DNA of 33,887 bases, from NCBI GenBank assembly GCA_003248655.1, contig QFPM01000025.1:1-33887 (forward strand), read 5' to 3'. Position 1 is the first letter of the stretch. Each line of letters starts with the position of its first letter. A program made the translations under genes and the position numbers. Below the pieces are notes generated by a model. It was not told where the DNA came from. It worked only from the letters and a program-made list of their open reading frames with translations, and ran no database searches. Of this stretch, positions 7,423-14,999 are shown piece by piece. Source of the DNA: Microbacterium sp. GTDB lineage: Bacteria; Actinomycetota; Actinomycetes; Actinomycetales; Microbacteriaceae.

Positions 7423-8274
7423 TCATCGAACCTCCCAGCCCTCTGGGAGGTTCATTGTGTTCGGGTCGCGTCGTTCCGCCCAGATGGCGCCGTCGGTGAC
7501 GAGGCCGGCGACGTCGCCTGGAGGCGTGTGTCGCCACCATTGCAGCGACACCTCGACTGCGCGTTCGCGAAAGGTGCGCAGGTGAACAGCGATGCGGGGA
7601 TCGGCGGTCCATGCGAAGACGCTCCATACCGGCCATATCGGCATGCTCCAGCCGACACGGACGACGGCCATGCGTTCGGCGAACCCGACGTCGAGGTTCA
7701 GGGATAACTCCGGGAGCACGACGCGGCGATGAACGAAGTCGGGCAGCGTGGGGTGAGGTCGGACGGTGAAGTCGAACCCGACCGGCTCGCCGTCGATCTC
7801 TACGACGGGAGGTTCCCAGGCCTCCTTGCGGAGGTTGAAGTCGAGGACCGGTTGGAACGCGTTGCCGGATTGGAAGACGGAAACGAACGCCCAGGGGCGA
7901 GCGCGCTCGTCGCGGTCGCGGATGAGCGTCACAAGTTCCTTGATGCCGCGCTCAGAGCGACGCCAGGGCGTCGACACGTCGGCCGCGAAATGCTCGCTAA
8001 CGTACTGGGTGCGCCGCTGATCCACGGAACCCAAACCCACGCCCGCGCCTGACAGGTAGAAGAACGCGCCGACCGACGTGCCCGGGTCGGTGCCGTGCTG
8101 CTCGTAGAGGCGCATCAGTTCATCGAATGCGCGCTCGGGGATTCCGTTACCGAGCGCTTCGACGAGGTAGAACAGCCCGGTCATTCGCGTGACGGTCGGC
8201 TCTCCCTGCCCCCGCCGGAACAGCCGCAGCTCGCGGATCAGTTCGTCACGCACTGGATCAGCGGGCTCTGCCAT
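7423..8274 (-). CDS. Hypothetical protein, 283 residues
   Basis: This gene has good coding character and begins MAEPADPVRDELIRELRLFRR. Other visible segments are GAFFYLSGAGVGLGSV, PWAFVSVFQSGNAFQPVLDF and a Trp-rich C-terminal half (SMPIWPVWSVFAW). No domain is recognised, and there is no signal peptide or clear membrane helix. The larger open frame runs to 8892, but that extension overlaps two well-supported plus-strand genes and is antisense noise. The gene points the opposite way to its neighbours, which suggests independent acquisition. Confidence 0.5.
   Translation of the reverse strand: MAEPADPVRDELIRELRLFRRGQGEPTVTRMTGLFYLVEALGNGIPERAFDELMRLYEQHGTDPGTSVGAFFYLSGAGVGLGSVDQRRTQYVSEHFAADVSTPWRRSERGIKELVTLIRDRDERARPWAFVSVFQSGNAFQPVLDFNLRKEAWEPPVVEIDGEPVGFDFTVRPHPTLPDFVHRRVVLPELSLNLDVGFAERMAVVRVGWSMPIWPVWSVFAWTADPRIAVHLRTFRERAVEVSLQWWRHTPPGDVAGLVTDGAIWAERRDPNTMNLPEGWEVR
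7428..7453. terminator. Perfect hairpin between convergent genes
   Basis: GAACCTCCCAG (7428-7438), loop CCCT, then CTGGGAGGTTC (7443-7453). It lies just after the rightward gene ending at 7414 and inside the last codons of the leftward gene ending at 7423, so it can serve both directions. Confidence 0.65.
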
Positions 8275-8370
8275 GTTGCCAATTTTGCGCCAAAGACAGG
8301 ACGAACGCCGCGCCTGAGTCTGGAAGTACGAACTCCCCATCCGCAGGGAGCTACCTCTAGGAGGCAGAAG

Positions 8371-8679
8371 ATGACCGCATCCGAACTGCTCCCCACTACG
8401 GGCAGCGCCATGAGTCCGCAGGGGCTCTCTTCGTTGTCGCTGGGCATCCAGCGACAGACCCGCCGCGAGGTGGAGCGGGTGCAGTCCCGCTCCATCGTCG
8501 CCAAGCTCACCGAGGATGGCCGTGCGTTCGTGACGCACACCGCCCTCGAGCACGTCGGCGCCTTGACGGCGCTGGAGCAGCACCTCATTACGGTCGCGCC
8601 GCTCGGGGAGGCTCGTTACCGCGAGATCGTCGACAGCTACACGCTGGGCGCTTCGGCGGCGATTCGGCGGTGGCAGTGA
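8371..8679 (+). CDS. Small hypothetical protein, 102 residues
   Basis: A mostly helical protein beginning MTASELLPTTGSAM and ending GASAAIRRWQ, with a central REVERVQSRSIVAKLTEDGRAFVTHTALEHVGALTALEQHL stretch. A clear TAGGAGG lies 6 bases before the ATG at 8371. It is coupled to the next gene through a TGATG overlap. The name of the family is unknown to me; the arrangement is typical of small accessory genes upstream of actinobacterial transfer modules. Confidence 0.65.
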   Translation: MTASELLPTTGSAMSPQGLSSLSLGIQRQTRREVERVQSRSIVAKLTEDGRAFVTHTALEHVGALTALEQHLITVAPLGEARYREIVDSYTLGASAAIRRWQ

Positions 8680-8960
8680 TGTCCGCCACTTCCCGCGACG
8701 CCTTCGACCGCCTGGTCGACGTGTCGGCCGAGACGATCCAGTGGGCACGTGACCTGGTGGTCGCCGTCCGCAACTCCTTCGGCGAGCGCCGTCGGGCGCG
8801 CATCGAGGCCGAGCTCGACCGCAAGCAGGACGAGCTGCGCCGCACCGTGCTCCAGCTGGCCGACGCGCTCGGCATGGAAGCGCACGAGGCACGCAAGGCG
8901 CTCATCCGCGAGTCGTTCCTCGCCTCGGGGCGCACGCCGAACGAGTCGCCGGACTCGTGA
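8679..8960 (+). CDS. Small coiled-coil-like protein, 93 residues
   Basis: The sequence is highly charged and helical: RDLVVAVRNSFGERRRARIEAELDRKQDELRRTVLQLADAL. It starts at ATG 8679, sharing one base with the preceding stop, with an in-frame GTG immediately before it as an alternative start. It probably forms a two-gene unit with the 102-residue protein. The 194 bases downstream (8961-9154) hold no gene, only a short GTCGTTG/CAACGAC dyad ahead of the methylase. Confidence 0.6.
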   Translation: MSATSRDAFDRLVDVSAETIQWARDLVVAVRNSFGERRRARIEAELDRKQDELRRTVLQLADALGMEAHEARKALIRESFLASGRTPNESPDS

Positions 8961-9154
8961 TCTGAACCGCGGCGGCGCGGACGATGACCACCCGCGTCCG
9001 CGTCGCCGCACCAGCTGCTCGTCAGCGTCCCGGTCGTTGTGGTTTTGGCAACGACAGCGACCGGAACATTGACGACCTGCTCTCGAACGCGCATAACCAG
9101 TCCTCGCCATCGCTCGCACGCTTCGCTGCGGGCCGGAGAAAGGAGTTCCTTGAC

Positions 9155-9769
9155 ATGACCAACCAGACCTCGGGCGCCGAAGCGGCGTCCACGCGCAAGA
9201 AGTACGCCGTGATCTACGCCGACCCTCCTTGGGACATCGCCCAGGCAGGGGCGCGCGGCGCCATCAACCACTACGACCTCATGACCCTCGACCGCATCCG
9301 GGCAATGCCGGTCGCCGAGCTCGCCGCCGACAACGCGACGCTGCTCCTGTGGACGACCAACGCGGCGCTGCCCGGAGCACTGGAGGTCATGAAGGCGTGG
9401 GGCTTCACCTACAAGACGAACGCCGTCTGGGACAAGTACTACATGGGCCTCGGGAACTACTTCCGCGGCTCGCACGAGATCCTGCTGCACGGCGTGCGCG
9501 GCAAGGCGCCGTTCAAGTTCCGCGGACAGCGCTCGACGCTGCTGTTCCCACGACAGGCGCACAGCCAGAAGCCCGAAGAGATGATCCCGCTCATCGAACG
9601 CGTCCTCGACGGCCCCTACCTTGAGCTGTTCGCGCGGCAGCGTCCGAACAGCCACGCGGACTGGTCGGTGTGGGGCAAGGAGATCGAGTCCGACATCACC
9701 ATCCCGGGCTATCCGGTGCCGAGCGACTTCACCAAAGCCGGCGCAGATGGAGGGGTCGGTGATGACTGA
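9155..9769 (+). CDS. MT-A70 family adenine-N6 methyltransferase
   Basis: This 204-residue enzyme carries YAVIYADPPWDI near residue 25, the DPPW catalytic motif of MT-A70 methylases, followed by LLLWTTNAALPGALEVMKAWGF and the family's RGSHEILLHGVRG and QAHSQKPEEM segments. It is expected to place a methyl group on N6 of adenine in DNA, using SAM. The ATG at 9155 follows AAGGAG. Its stop overlaps the start of the membrane protein gene (TGATG). Orphan methylases of this kind are common on plasmids and phages, where they can mask restriction sites. It has no nuclease neighbour. Confidence 0.9.
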   Translation: MTNQTSGAEAASTRKKYAVIYADPPWDIAQAGARGAINHYDLMTLDRIRAMPVAELAADNATLLLWTTNAALPGALEVMKAWGFTYKTNAVWDKYYMGLGNYFRGSHEILLHGVRGKAPFKFRGQRSTLLFPRQAHSQKPEEMIPLIERVLDGPYLELFARQRPNSHADWSVWGKEIESDITIPGYPVPSDFTKAGADGGVGDD

Positions 9770-9969
9770 TGCCGGACGAAACCCCCACGCCCACGCCGAT
9801 GCGCTTCTTCCGCGCCTGCCTGCTCATTCTCGGCGGCATCGTCGCTCTCTGGCTGGCCTTGGAGCTGCTCTCGCAGTTCTGGGGCTGGATCCTCCTGATC
9901 GTCGGCATCGCCCTCGTCTGGTGGTGCGCGGTCATCGCCTACCGCTACTGGTGGGGTCGGCGATTCTAA
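9769..9969 (+). CDS. Small membrane protein, 66 residues
   Basis: After a short acidic, proline-rich N-terminus the protein has two hydrophobic segments (RACLLILGGIVALWLALELL and WGWILLIVGIALVWWCAVIA) separated by a few residues, and it ends in a positively charged YWWGRRF tail. This predicts a two-helix inner-membrane hairpin protein. Translation is coupled to the methylase by a one-base overlap. No family is recognised. Confidence 0.65.
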   Translation: MPDETPTPTPMRFFRACLLILGGIVALWLALELLSQFWGWILLIVGIALVWWCAVIAYRYWWGRRF

Positions 9970-10011
9970 GCATGAGCACGTTCACCTCTGTTGAGTTGTT
10001 GTGGAATGAAC

Positions 10012-10060
10012 AACGGCACTTCAAAACGCTTGACAAATGTGCCGTTCGAGTTCGTAATAG
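10012..10060 (+). promoter_or_regulatory. Candidate promoter and operator of the transfer operon
   Basis: A perfect -35 TTGACA (10030-10035) is followed by CGTAAT or TAATAG (10053-10060) as -10 at 17-19 bases. An 8-base inverted repeat, AACGGCAC (10012-10019) and GTGCCGTT (10039-10046), surrounds the -35 and would let a repressor block it. The first downstream gene starts at 10160. Confidence 0.5.
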
Positions 10061-10159
10061 GCGCCATTGTGCCCATTCGGCTTATGGTTATGGGCGATCC
10101 GACCGACCTTCTGCGACTGATACGCGAACCCCAATCCGTGGTGGGAAGGAGGTTGGCGC

Positions 10160-10360
10160 ATGACCAATCGTGCCCGCGGCAACCGCCGCTATCGGAGGAG
10201 CATGGACCGGCGCGTCCAGGTTTTCTCCGAGTCCAACAGCGATACGCGCACCGAGCGGATCGCTCGCATCATCACCAGCGCCGGCCTCGAGCAAGCTCGC
10301 CTCGAAGCCGCCGCTCGCGCCGAACACGTCGAACGCGACGAAGGGGGCGACCATGCCTAG
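10160..10360 (+). CDS. Small basic protein, first gene of the transfer operon
   Basis: This 66-residue Arg-rich protein (MTNRARGNRRYRRSMDRRVQ) has a helical second half. GGAGG lies 7 bases before the ATG. Its last 8 bases overlap the start of the TraG-like gene, a sign of coupled translation. It could be a DNA-binding accessory protein of the coupling ATPase, by position only. Confidence 0.6.
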   Translation: MTNRARGNRRYRRSMDRRVQVFSESNSDTRTERIARIITSAGLEQARLEAAARAEHVERDEGGDHA

Positions 10361-12293
10361 CCTGGTCTTCACTCGTCTGCATCTGCCGCGTCCACTCAGC
10401 GCCGACAGCATGACCCAGCTGATGACGCGCCTGATGAGCGCGGACGCCCCACGACCGCTCGTCTTCGAGGTACATGCCAGCGCGGACGGCGTGACGCACC
10501 TCGTCGGCTACCCGTCAGCGGCCGCACCGCGCCTCAAGCGCCTCCTTCGGGGCCACCTGCCAGGCCTCGCCCTTGAGCCCGCCACACGGCCGGACGTGGG
10601 CTCCGTCAGCCGGGTTGTGGCGCACCCTGGCGTTCTCCCGCTCGCCGATACCGACCCTGAGCAGGTCGCGTCGGCGATCTACCAAGCACTCGCTGCACGA
10701 CGCGGCGAGGAGCATGTTGCGCTTCAACTCATCCTGGGCCGCACCTACGCGGCGCATTCGGTCTCAGCGAAGTCGGCCGACCCGATGCAGCCACTCGCGT
10801 CGCTCGTGCTCGAAGGCGTGCGCGCCGTAGAGCCCGAGACCCGCCGTCGGCTTCAACAGCGAGCCGGCCAGCCGACGACCGCGGCGACGCTCCGAATCGG
10901 AGTCACTGCTGGCAATCAGAGGCGCACCGGGGCGCTCGTCTGGGAAGTATTCGGCGCCCTCCAACTCCTGCAGAGTCCCGGCCTTCGACTCAGCCTCAAC
11001 TACGACTCGTCGAGCCGCTGGCGCGTGGCAACCGCTCGCGCGGCGTTTCGGCTTTCACCGGACGAACTGACGTCGACGCTGGCCTGGCCGCTCGGCGAGC
11101 GCGACTATCCCGGCGTCGCCGGAACCCATCCACGTCGCGTGCCGGTGCCCGAGATCGTCAGCGCGACGTCGTCGGTTTTCGCGACCGGCACCGCACCGGG
11201 TCCGGAGATGCGGATCGGGATTGACCCGGCCAGTCGGCTGCAGCACCTCGTCGCGACCGGGCCAACGGGCTCGGGCAAATCCACCGTGCTGGAACACCTC
11301 ATCCTCTCCGACATCGAGGCTGGTCGGGCCTGCGTGGTCGTCGAGCCCAAGGCGCAGCTCGTCGACAGCGTCCTCGACCACATCGCTCTCGAGCATGCGC
11401 AGCGCGTTGTCGTGCTGAACGCTGCCGACGCGATGCCGGTGGGGTTCAACCCGCTCGACATCGGCGACCGCGATCCAGACGTTGTCGTCGACGGCATTAT
11501 CGCCGCCCTCGCCGCCGTCTTCGAGGAGGGGTGGGGACCACGCACCGAGTACTTGATCCACGGTGCGCTCCTATCGCTCGCCCGGGCTGGGCAACAGGCC
11601 ATCGATCCATACACGCTCATCGATCTACCCCGCCTCCTGACGGACGCCGCCTTCCGACGCCCAGTGATCGCCGCGACGCAGGACGACGCGACGCTGGCTT
11701 CCTTCTGGGTCGAGTTCGAGGAGCTCAGTCCTGCCCAGCGCGCCGCCATGATCGCCGCGCCCCTGAACAAGCTCCGCAAGATCCTGCTGCGCGGGCCGCT
11801 GGTTCGCATGCTCGGGCAGGCACGACCGCGCTTCCGGCTCCGCGACGTCTTCCGCGAGCGCAGCGTCGTCCTGGTGCCGCTAAACGATGCGCTGATCGGG
11901 ACCGGTGCGGCCAAGCTGCTCGGCAGCCTGATCGTCGCCGAGATCTGGAACGCGACGCTGGAGCGTGCCCGCGAGAAGGACCCGACGAAGCGGCCGGGGA
12001 TGGTGTTCATCGACGAGGTGCAGAACTACCTGCACCTGCCGACCTCGATCGCCGACGCCCTCGCGACCTCACGTTCCTATGGCGTCGCTTGGCATCTGGC
12101 TCACCAGTACCGAGGCCAGCTTCCACCCGCCATGCGGGCGGCGCTCGATACGAATGCGCGCAGCAAGATCTGCTTCGCCGTCGGCCCGGACGACGCCCGC
12201 GATCTCGCCCGGATGGCCCCCCAACTGTCTGCCGGCGACTTCCAGGCGCTGCCTCGCTTCGAGATCTACGCCCACCTGGCTATGTCAACTTGA
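10353..12293 (+). pseudogene. TraG/VirD4-like conjugative DNA-transfer ATPase, 5' part, interrupted by an IS
   Basis: The frame encodes 646 residues with Walker A GPTGSGKST near residue 303 and Walker B GMVFIDEV near residue 550, the layout of type IV secretion coupling proteins that push DNA through the membrane. An N-terminal region of about 300 residues precedes the ATPase domain. After FEIYAHL the frame runs into insertion-sequence DNA and stops at 12293 after four foreign codons. The missing end is found at 16827-17026. Joining the two halves across one copy of the 9-base repeat gives a continuous 708-residue protein. The truncated form keeps the ATPase core but lacks its C-terminal tail. 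Confidence 0.85.
12271..12279. repeat. Left copy of the insertion direct repeat
   Basis: CCCACCTGG occurs here and at 16818-16826, exactly where the two halves of the TraG-like frame meet. It is best read as the target-site duplication of the IS21-family insertion. Confidence 0.8.
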
Positions 12294-12325
12294 TTCGGGA
12301 CCGCTTGTCGGCCTGTTTCAGGACC
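12283..12325. repeat. Left terminal repeats of the IS21-family element
   Basis: Two 20-base units spaced 23 bases apart: TGTCAACTTGATTCGGGACC and TGTCGGCCTGTTTCAGGACC. They are expected IstA binding sites. Confidence 0.8.
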
Positions 12326-12384
12326 ATGGGTTGGGGTGCGGTGGTGCTGGTCAGGTGCGCGAAGGATGCAGCGCGGGATCTGCC

Positions 12385-13569
12385 TTAGGGGGCGCTAGTT
12401 GGTTCCTTCGTCGGGCGTAGGGCAGCCCAGCTCAGGACGCTGGTTGTTGCGGTGATGCCGGCGAGGACGGCTAGCCCGATGGGGAGGGTGCTGACGGTTG
12501 CGATGGCTCCGACGAGGAGGGGGCCGCCGGCGTCGCCGAGTTCGCGGCCGAGTTCGGCGTTACCCATGGTGCGTCCCATACGTTCCTCTGGGGTGTTGTC
12601 GGCGAGATGGGCGAACGCGAGCGGCGTGACCGCCCCGGTCATGATCCCGATTGCTGCGGCGGCCATGAACAAAGTGCTCCCGCTTGGGATGAGCCCGAGC
12701 AGAAGCAGCCCGGTGACGCCGAACACGAGGCCCGCTGTCGCTCCGGTGCGGGTCGTGATGCGGTTTTGGTCTCGGAGCCGTCCTGTGAGGGGTTGGAGCG
12801 CTGTAGAGCAAAGCGCGAGAAGCGCGACAGCTGCAGCGCCGGCCAGTGGGTGCAGGTGCAGGCGGGTGGCGAGGAGTGGGAGGAATCCGACGGCGACGCC
12901 GAGGACGGCGGTGGTCGTTGCGAGCAGCAGTGTTGGGATGAGGAACCCGCGCTCGGTGGTTTGCCGGACCAGGTCTAAGACCGTGTAGCGAGGGCGGGGA
13001 AGGACGGGGAGGGTGGGCATTGCGAAGAGACACCAGACGGCCGCGCTGGCTGCGAGAGCGCCGAGCGCGAGGTAGAGAGCTTCGATCCCGATCCAGTGAA
13101 CGAGTGCGACGCCGATGAGCGGACCGAGGACGTAACCCAAGCTCTTCCAAGCGCCGTAGCGGCCGAAGTATCTTCCGAGGCGTTCCTTGCCTGCCAGCCG
13201 TGCGACGGCGGCCGAGGAGGCTGGCGAGAACGCGGCCGCGGCCGCTCCTTGTCCCACCCGGGCGAGGGCGAGAACGAGCGGTGTCGGTGTGAAGACGGCG
13301 AGCAGTGAGGCCGCGAGAAACGCAACGAGCCCGCCGACGATGACGGGCTTCGCACCGATCCGGTCGCTGAGAGCGCCGAAGATCGGCTTCAGGATCACCT
13401 CGGCGACGTCGTAAAGCGCCAGGACCACGCCCAGCCCGAGCAACGAAAGACCGATGTCATCGCTTTCCGCGCCGAGAACGCTCGCGACGCCATGGGCGCC
13501 GAACGCTGTCGTGAAGCCGGCGAGATAGAGCGGGGCCAAACCCCGGGCAGATAGTTGTGTATTCGTCAC
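12385..13569 (-). CDS. MFS transporter (IS passenger gene)
   Basis: This 394-residue protein has about twelve hydrophobic helices and the MFS loop signature FGALSDRIGAKPVIV between helices 2 and 3, so it is a proton-driven exporter of the major facilitator superfamily in the cell membrane. The GTG at 13569 is the preferred start: it lies 7 bases after an extended -10 (TGTTACATT) and would give a leaderless transcript. A GTG at 13593 overlaps that promoter. It is divergent from the ChrB-domain gene, and the pair together with istAB forms the insertion. The substrate is unknown; the neighbour hints at chromate or another oxyanion. It is not a CHR-family ChrA. Confidence 0.85.
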   Translation of the reverse strand: MTNTQLSARGLAPLYLAGFTTAFGAHGVASVLGAESDDIGLSLLGLGVVLALYDVAEVILKPIFGALSDRIGAKPVIVGGLVAFLAASLLAVFTPTPLVLALARVGQGAAAAAFSPASSAAVARLAGKERLGRYFGRYGAWKSLGYVLGPLIGVALVHWIGIEALYLALGALAASAAVWCLFAMPTLPVLPRPRYTVLDLVRQTTERGFLIPTLLLATTTAVLGVAVGFLPLLATRLHLHPLAGAAAVALLALCSTALQPLTGRLRDQNRITTRTGATAGLVFGVTGLLLLGLIPSGSTLFMAAAAIGIMTGAVTPLAFAHLADNTPEERMGRTMGNAELGRELGDAGGPLLVGAIATVSTLPIGLAVLAGITATTSVLSWAALRPTKEPTSAP

Positions 13570-13576
13570 GCAGCCA

Positions 13577-13618
13577 AATGTAACAGCCGTCACATCGGTT
13601 CACCTTGCGTGTTACGTT
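13577..13618. promoter_or_regulatory. Divergent leaderless promoters of the MFS and chrB genes
   Basis: TGTTACATT on the minus strand (13577-13585) and TGTTACGTT on the plus strand (13610-13618) are extended -10 elements, each exactly 7 bases before a GTG start (13569 and 13626). The GTAACA/TGTTAC inverted pair also forms a symmetric site that one regulator could occupy to control both genes. Confidence 0.6.
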
Positions 13619-13625
13619 CGTTCCT

Positions 13626-14177
13626 GTGACAGACAAGTGGGTGCTGGCGGTCGTCCAAGTGCCGGCCGAGCCGTCGCGGCATCGGGTCGCGGTGTGGCGA
13701 GAGTTGCGCAAGGCGGGTGCGGTGCCGGTGTCGCAGGGGACATGGGCGCTGCCTGCCGCCGATGCGTTCCGGCCCGCGCTGGTGCGTGCGGGTGCCCTGG
13801 CTGCGGAGGGCGGCGGCACGGTAGCGGTGTTCGACATCCATCCGCATGACGACGCGGCGCGGTCTCTGGTCGTGGACGCCTTCCGCAACGCCCGAGAGGA
13901 CGAGTGGGGTGAGTTCGTCGCGGACTGCGCGAAGCTCACTGCCGAGATCGCGCGGGAGATCGCGAAGGAGAAATTCACCTTCGCAGAACTCGAAGAGGAA
14001 GAGCAGAGCCTGGAGCGACTGCGGCGGTGGTATCGCGACTTGAAGAAGCGGGACATCCTCGCCCTCCCAGCGGCGGAGAAAGCGGCCGAGCGCCTGCGCG
14101 AGTGCGATCTGGCGCTCGACGGGTATGCGGAGCAGGTGTATGCCGCGAACCGGATCTCTGGACCTGACGCGCCCTGA
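13626..14177 (+). CDS. chrB: ChrB N-terminal-domain protein (chromate-resistance regulator-like)
   Basis: This 183-residue protein begins VTDKWVLAVVQVPAEPSRHRVAVWRELRKAGAVPVSQGTWALP, the pattern of the ChrB N-terminal domain, followed by a helical charged half (KFTFAELEEEEQSLERLRRWYRDLKKR). ChrB proteins act as chromate-responsive regulators of resistance operons. Full-length ChrB has a second C-terminal domain that is absent here, so this is a short form. The GTG at 13626 is preferred over a TTG at 13605 because the promoter is placed for a leaderless transcript. It is convergent with istB. Confidence 0.75.
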   Translation: MTDKWVLAVVQVPAEPSRHRVAVWRELRKAGAVPVSQGTWALPAADAFRPALVRAGALAAEGGGTVAVFDIHPHDDAARSLVVDAFRNAREDEWGEFVADCAKLTAEIAREIAKEKFTFAELEEEEQSLERLRRWYRDLKKRDILALPAAEKAAERLRECDLALDGYAEQVYAANRISGPDAP

Positions 14178-14195
14178 TCGGCGCCCCCTGCGCTG

Positions 14196-14999
14196 TCACG
14201 TCGTGGTGCGGCGGCTGTGCTGCAGGCGGTAGGAATCGGTCCCGGTCTCGATGATGGTGCCCTTGAACGTGAGGCGGTCGACGATCGCGGCGCAGAGGCG
14301 GGGGTCGGTGAAAGTCTTCGTCCACCCAGAGAAGGACTCGTTTGACGCGATCGCGACGGAGTTCTTCTCTTCCCGCTCGGTGAGAACTTGAAAGAGGAGT
14401 TCAGCACCGCGGCGGTCAAGTTCCATGTAGCCGAGCTCGTCGATCAGCAGGAGATCAACGCGGCCGTATCGGGCGATCGTGCGAGCCAGCTGCTTCTCAT
14501 CGGCAGCTTCGACGAGCTCGTTGACCAGCTTCGTGGCGAGGGTGAATTTCACCCGGTAGCCCTTCTCCGCGGCAGCGGTGCCGAGCCCGATCAACAGGTG
14601 GGACTTCCCGGTGCCGGAGTCCCCAATCAGGCAGAGCGGGTCACCTCTTCGGATCCAGTCCCCGGTCGCAAGCTGGTGGATCGTGGCAGGGTTGACATTC
14701 GGGTTCGCATCGAAATCGAAGTCCCCGACCCACTTGGTCCTCGGGAACCCGGCCGCGGAAACGCGGCGGACGGTCGAGCGGCGATCCCGGTCATCACATT
14801 CGGCGAGGAGCAGCTCAGCGAGGAAGCCCTGGTAGGACAGCTGCTCCCGGTTCGCGATCGTGGTCGCTTCGTCCATGACTGCCCGGATCGTCGGCAACCG
14901 GAGCCGCCGGCAAGCATGATCGACGGCCGCAGCGGCCGCTTCCTCGGTCATCCCGCGACGGCGGCGCAGGGTCGCGGTGACGGCTGTCGTGGTGCTCAT
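14196..14999 (-). CDS. istB: IS21-family transposition ATPase IstB
   Basis: This 267-residue AAA+ protein assists the transposase in target choice and strand transfer. It shows Walker A GDSGTGKSHL near residue 125, Walker B LLLIDELGYM about 70 residues later, and the family's C-terminal DRLTFKGTIIETGTDSYRL. Length matches the family. The ATG at 14999 overlaps the end of istA by four bases (ATGA), the usual istAB arrangement. The gene appears intact. Confidence 0.95.
   Translation of the reverse strand: MSTTTAVTATLRRRRGMTEEAAAAAVDHACRRLRLPTIRAVMDEATTIANREQLSYQGFLAELLLAECDDRDRRSTVRRVSAAGFPRTKWVGDFDFDANPNVNPATIHQLATGDWIRRGDPLCLIGDSGTGKSHLLIGLGTAAAEKGYRVKFTLATKLVNELVEAADEKQLARTIARYGRVDLLLIDELGYMELDRRGAELLFQVLTEREEKNSVAIASNESFSGWTKTFTDPRLCAAIVDRLTFKGTIIETGTDSYRLQHSRRTTT

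Noticed and set aside
9973..10163. A possible small gene starting ATGAGCACGTTCACC
   Set aside because: No ribosome-binding site, poor composition, and a good TTGACA promoter with a dyad lies inside it.
12385..14177. A complete chromate efflux operon
   Set aside because: The transporter is MFS-type and not the CHR-family ChrA, and the ChrB protein lacks its usual C-terminal domain, so chromate resistance is not assured.
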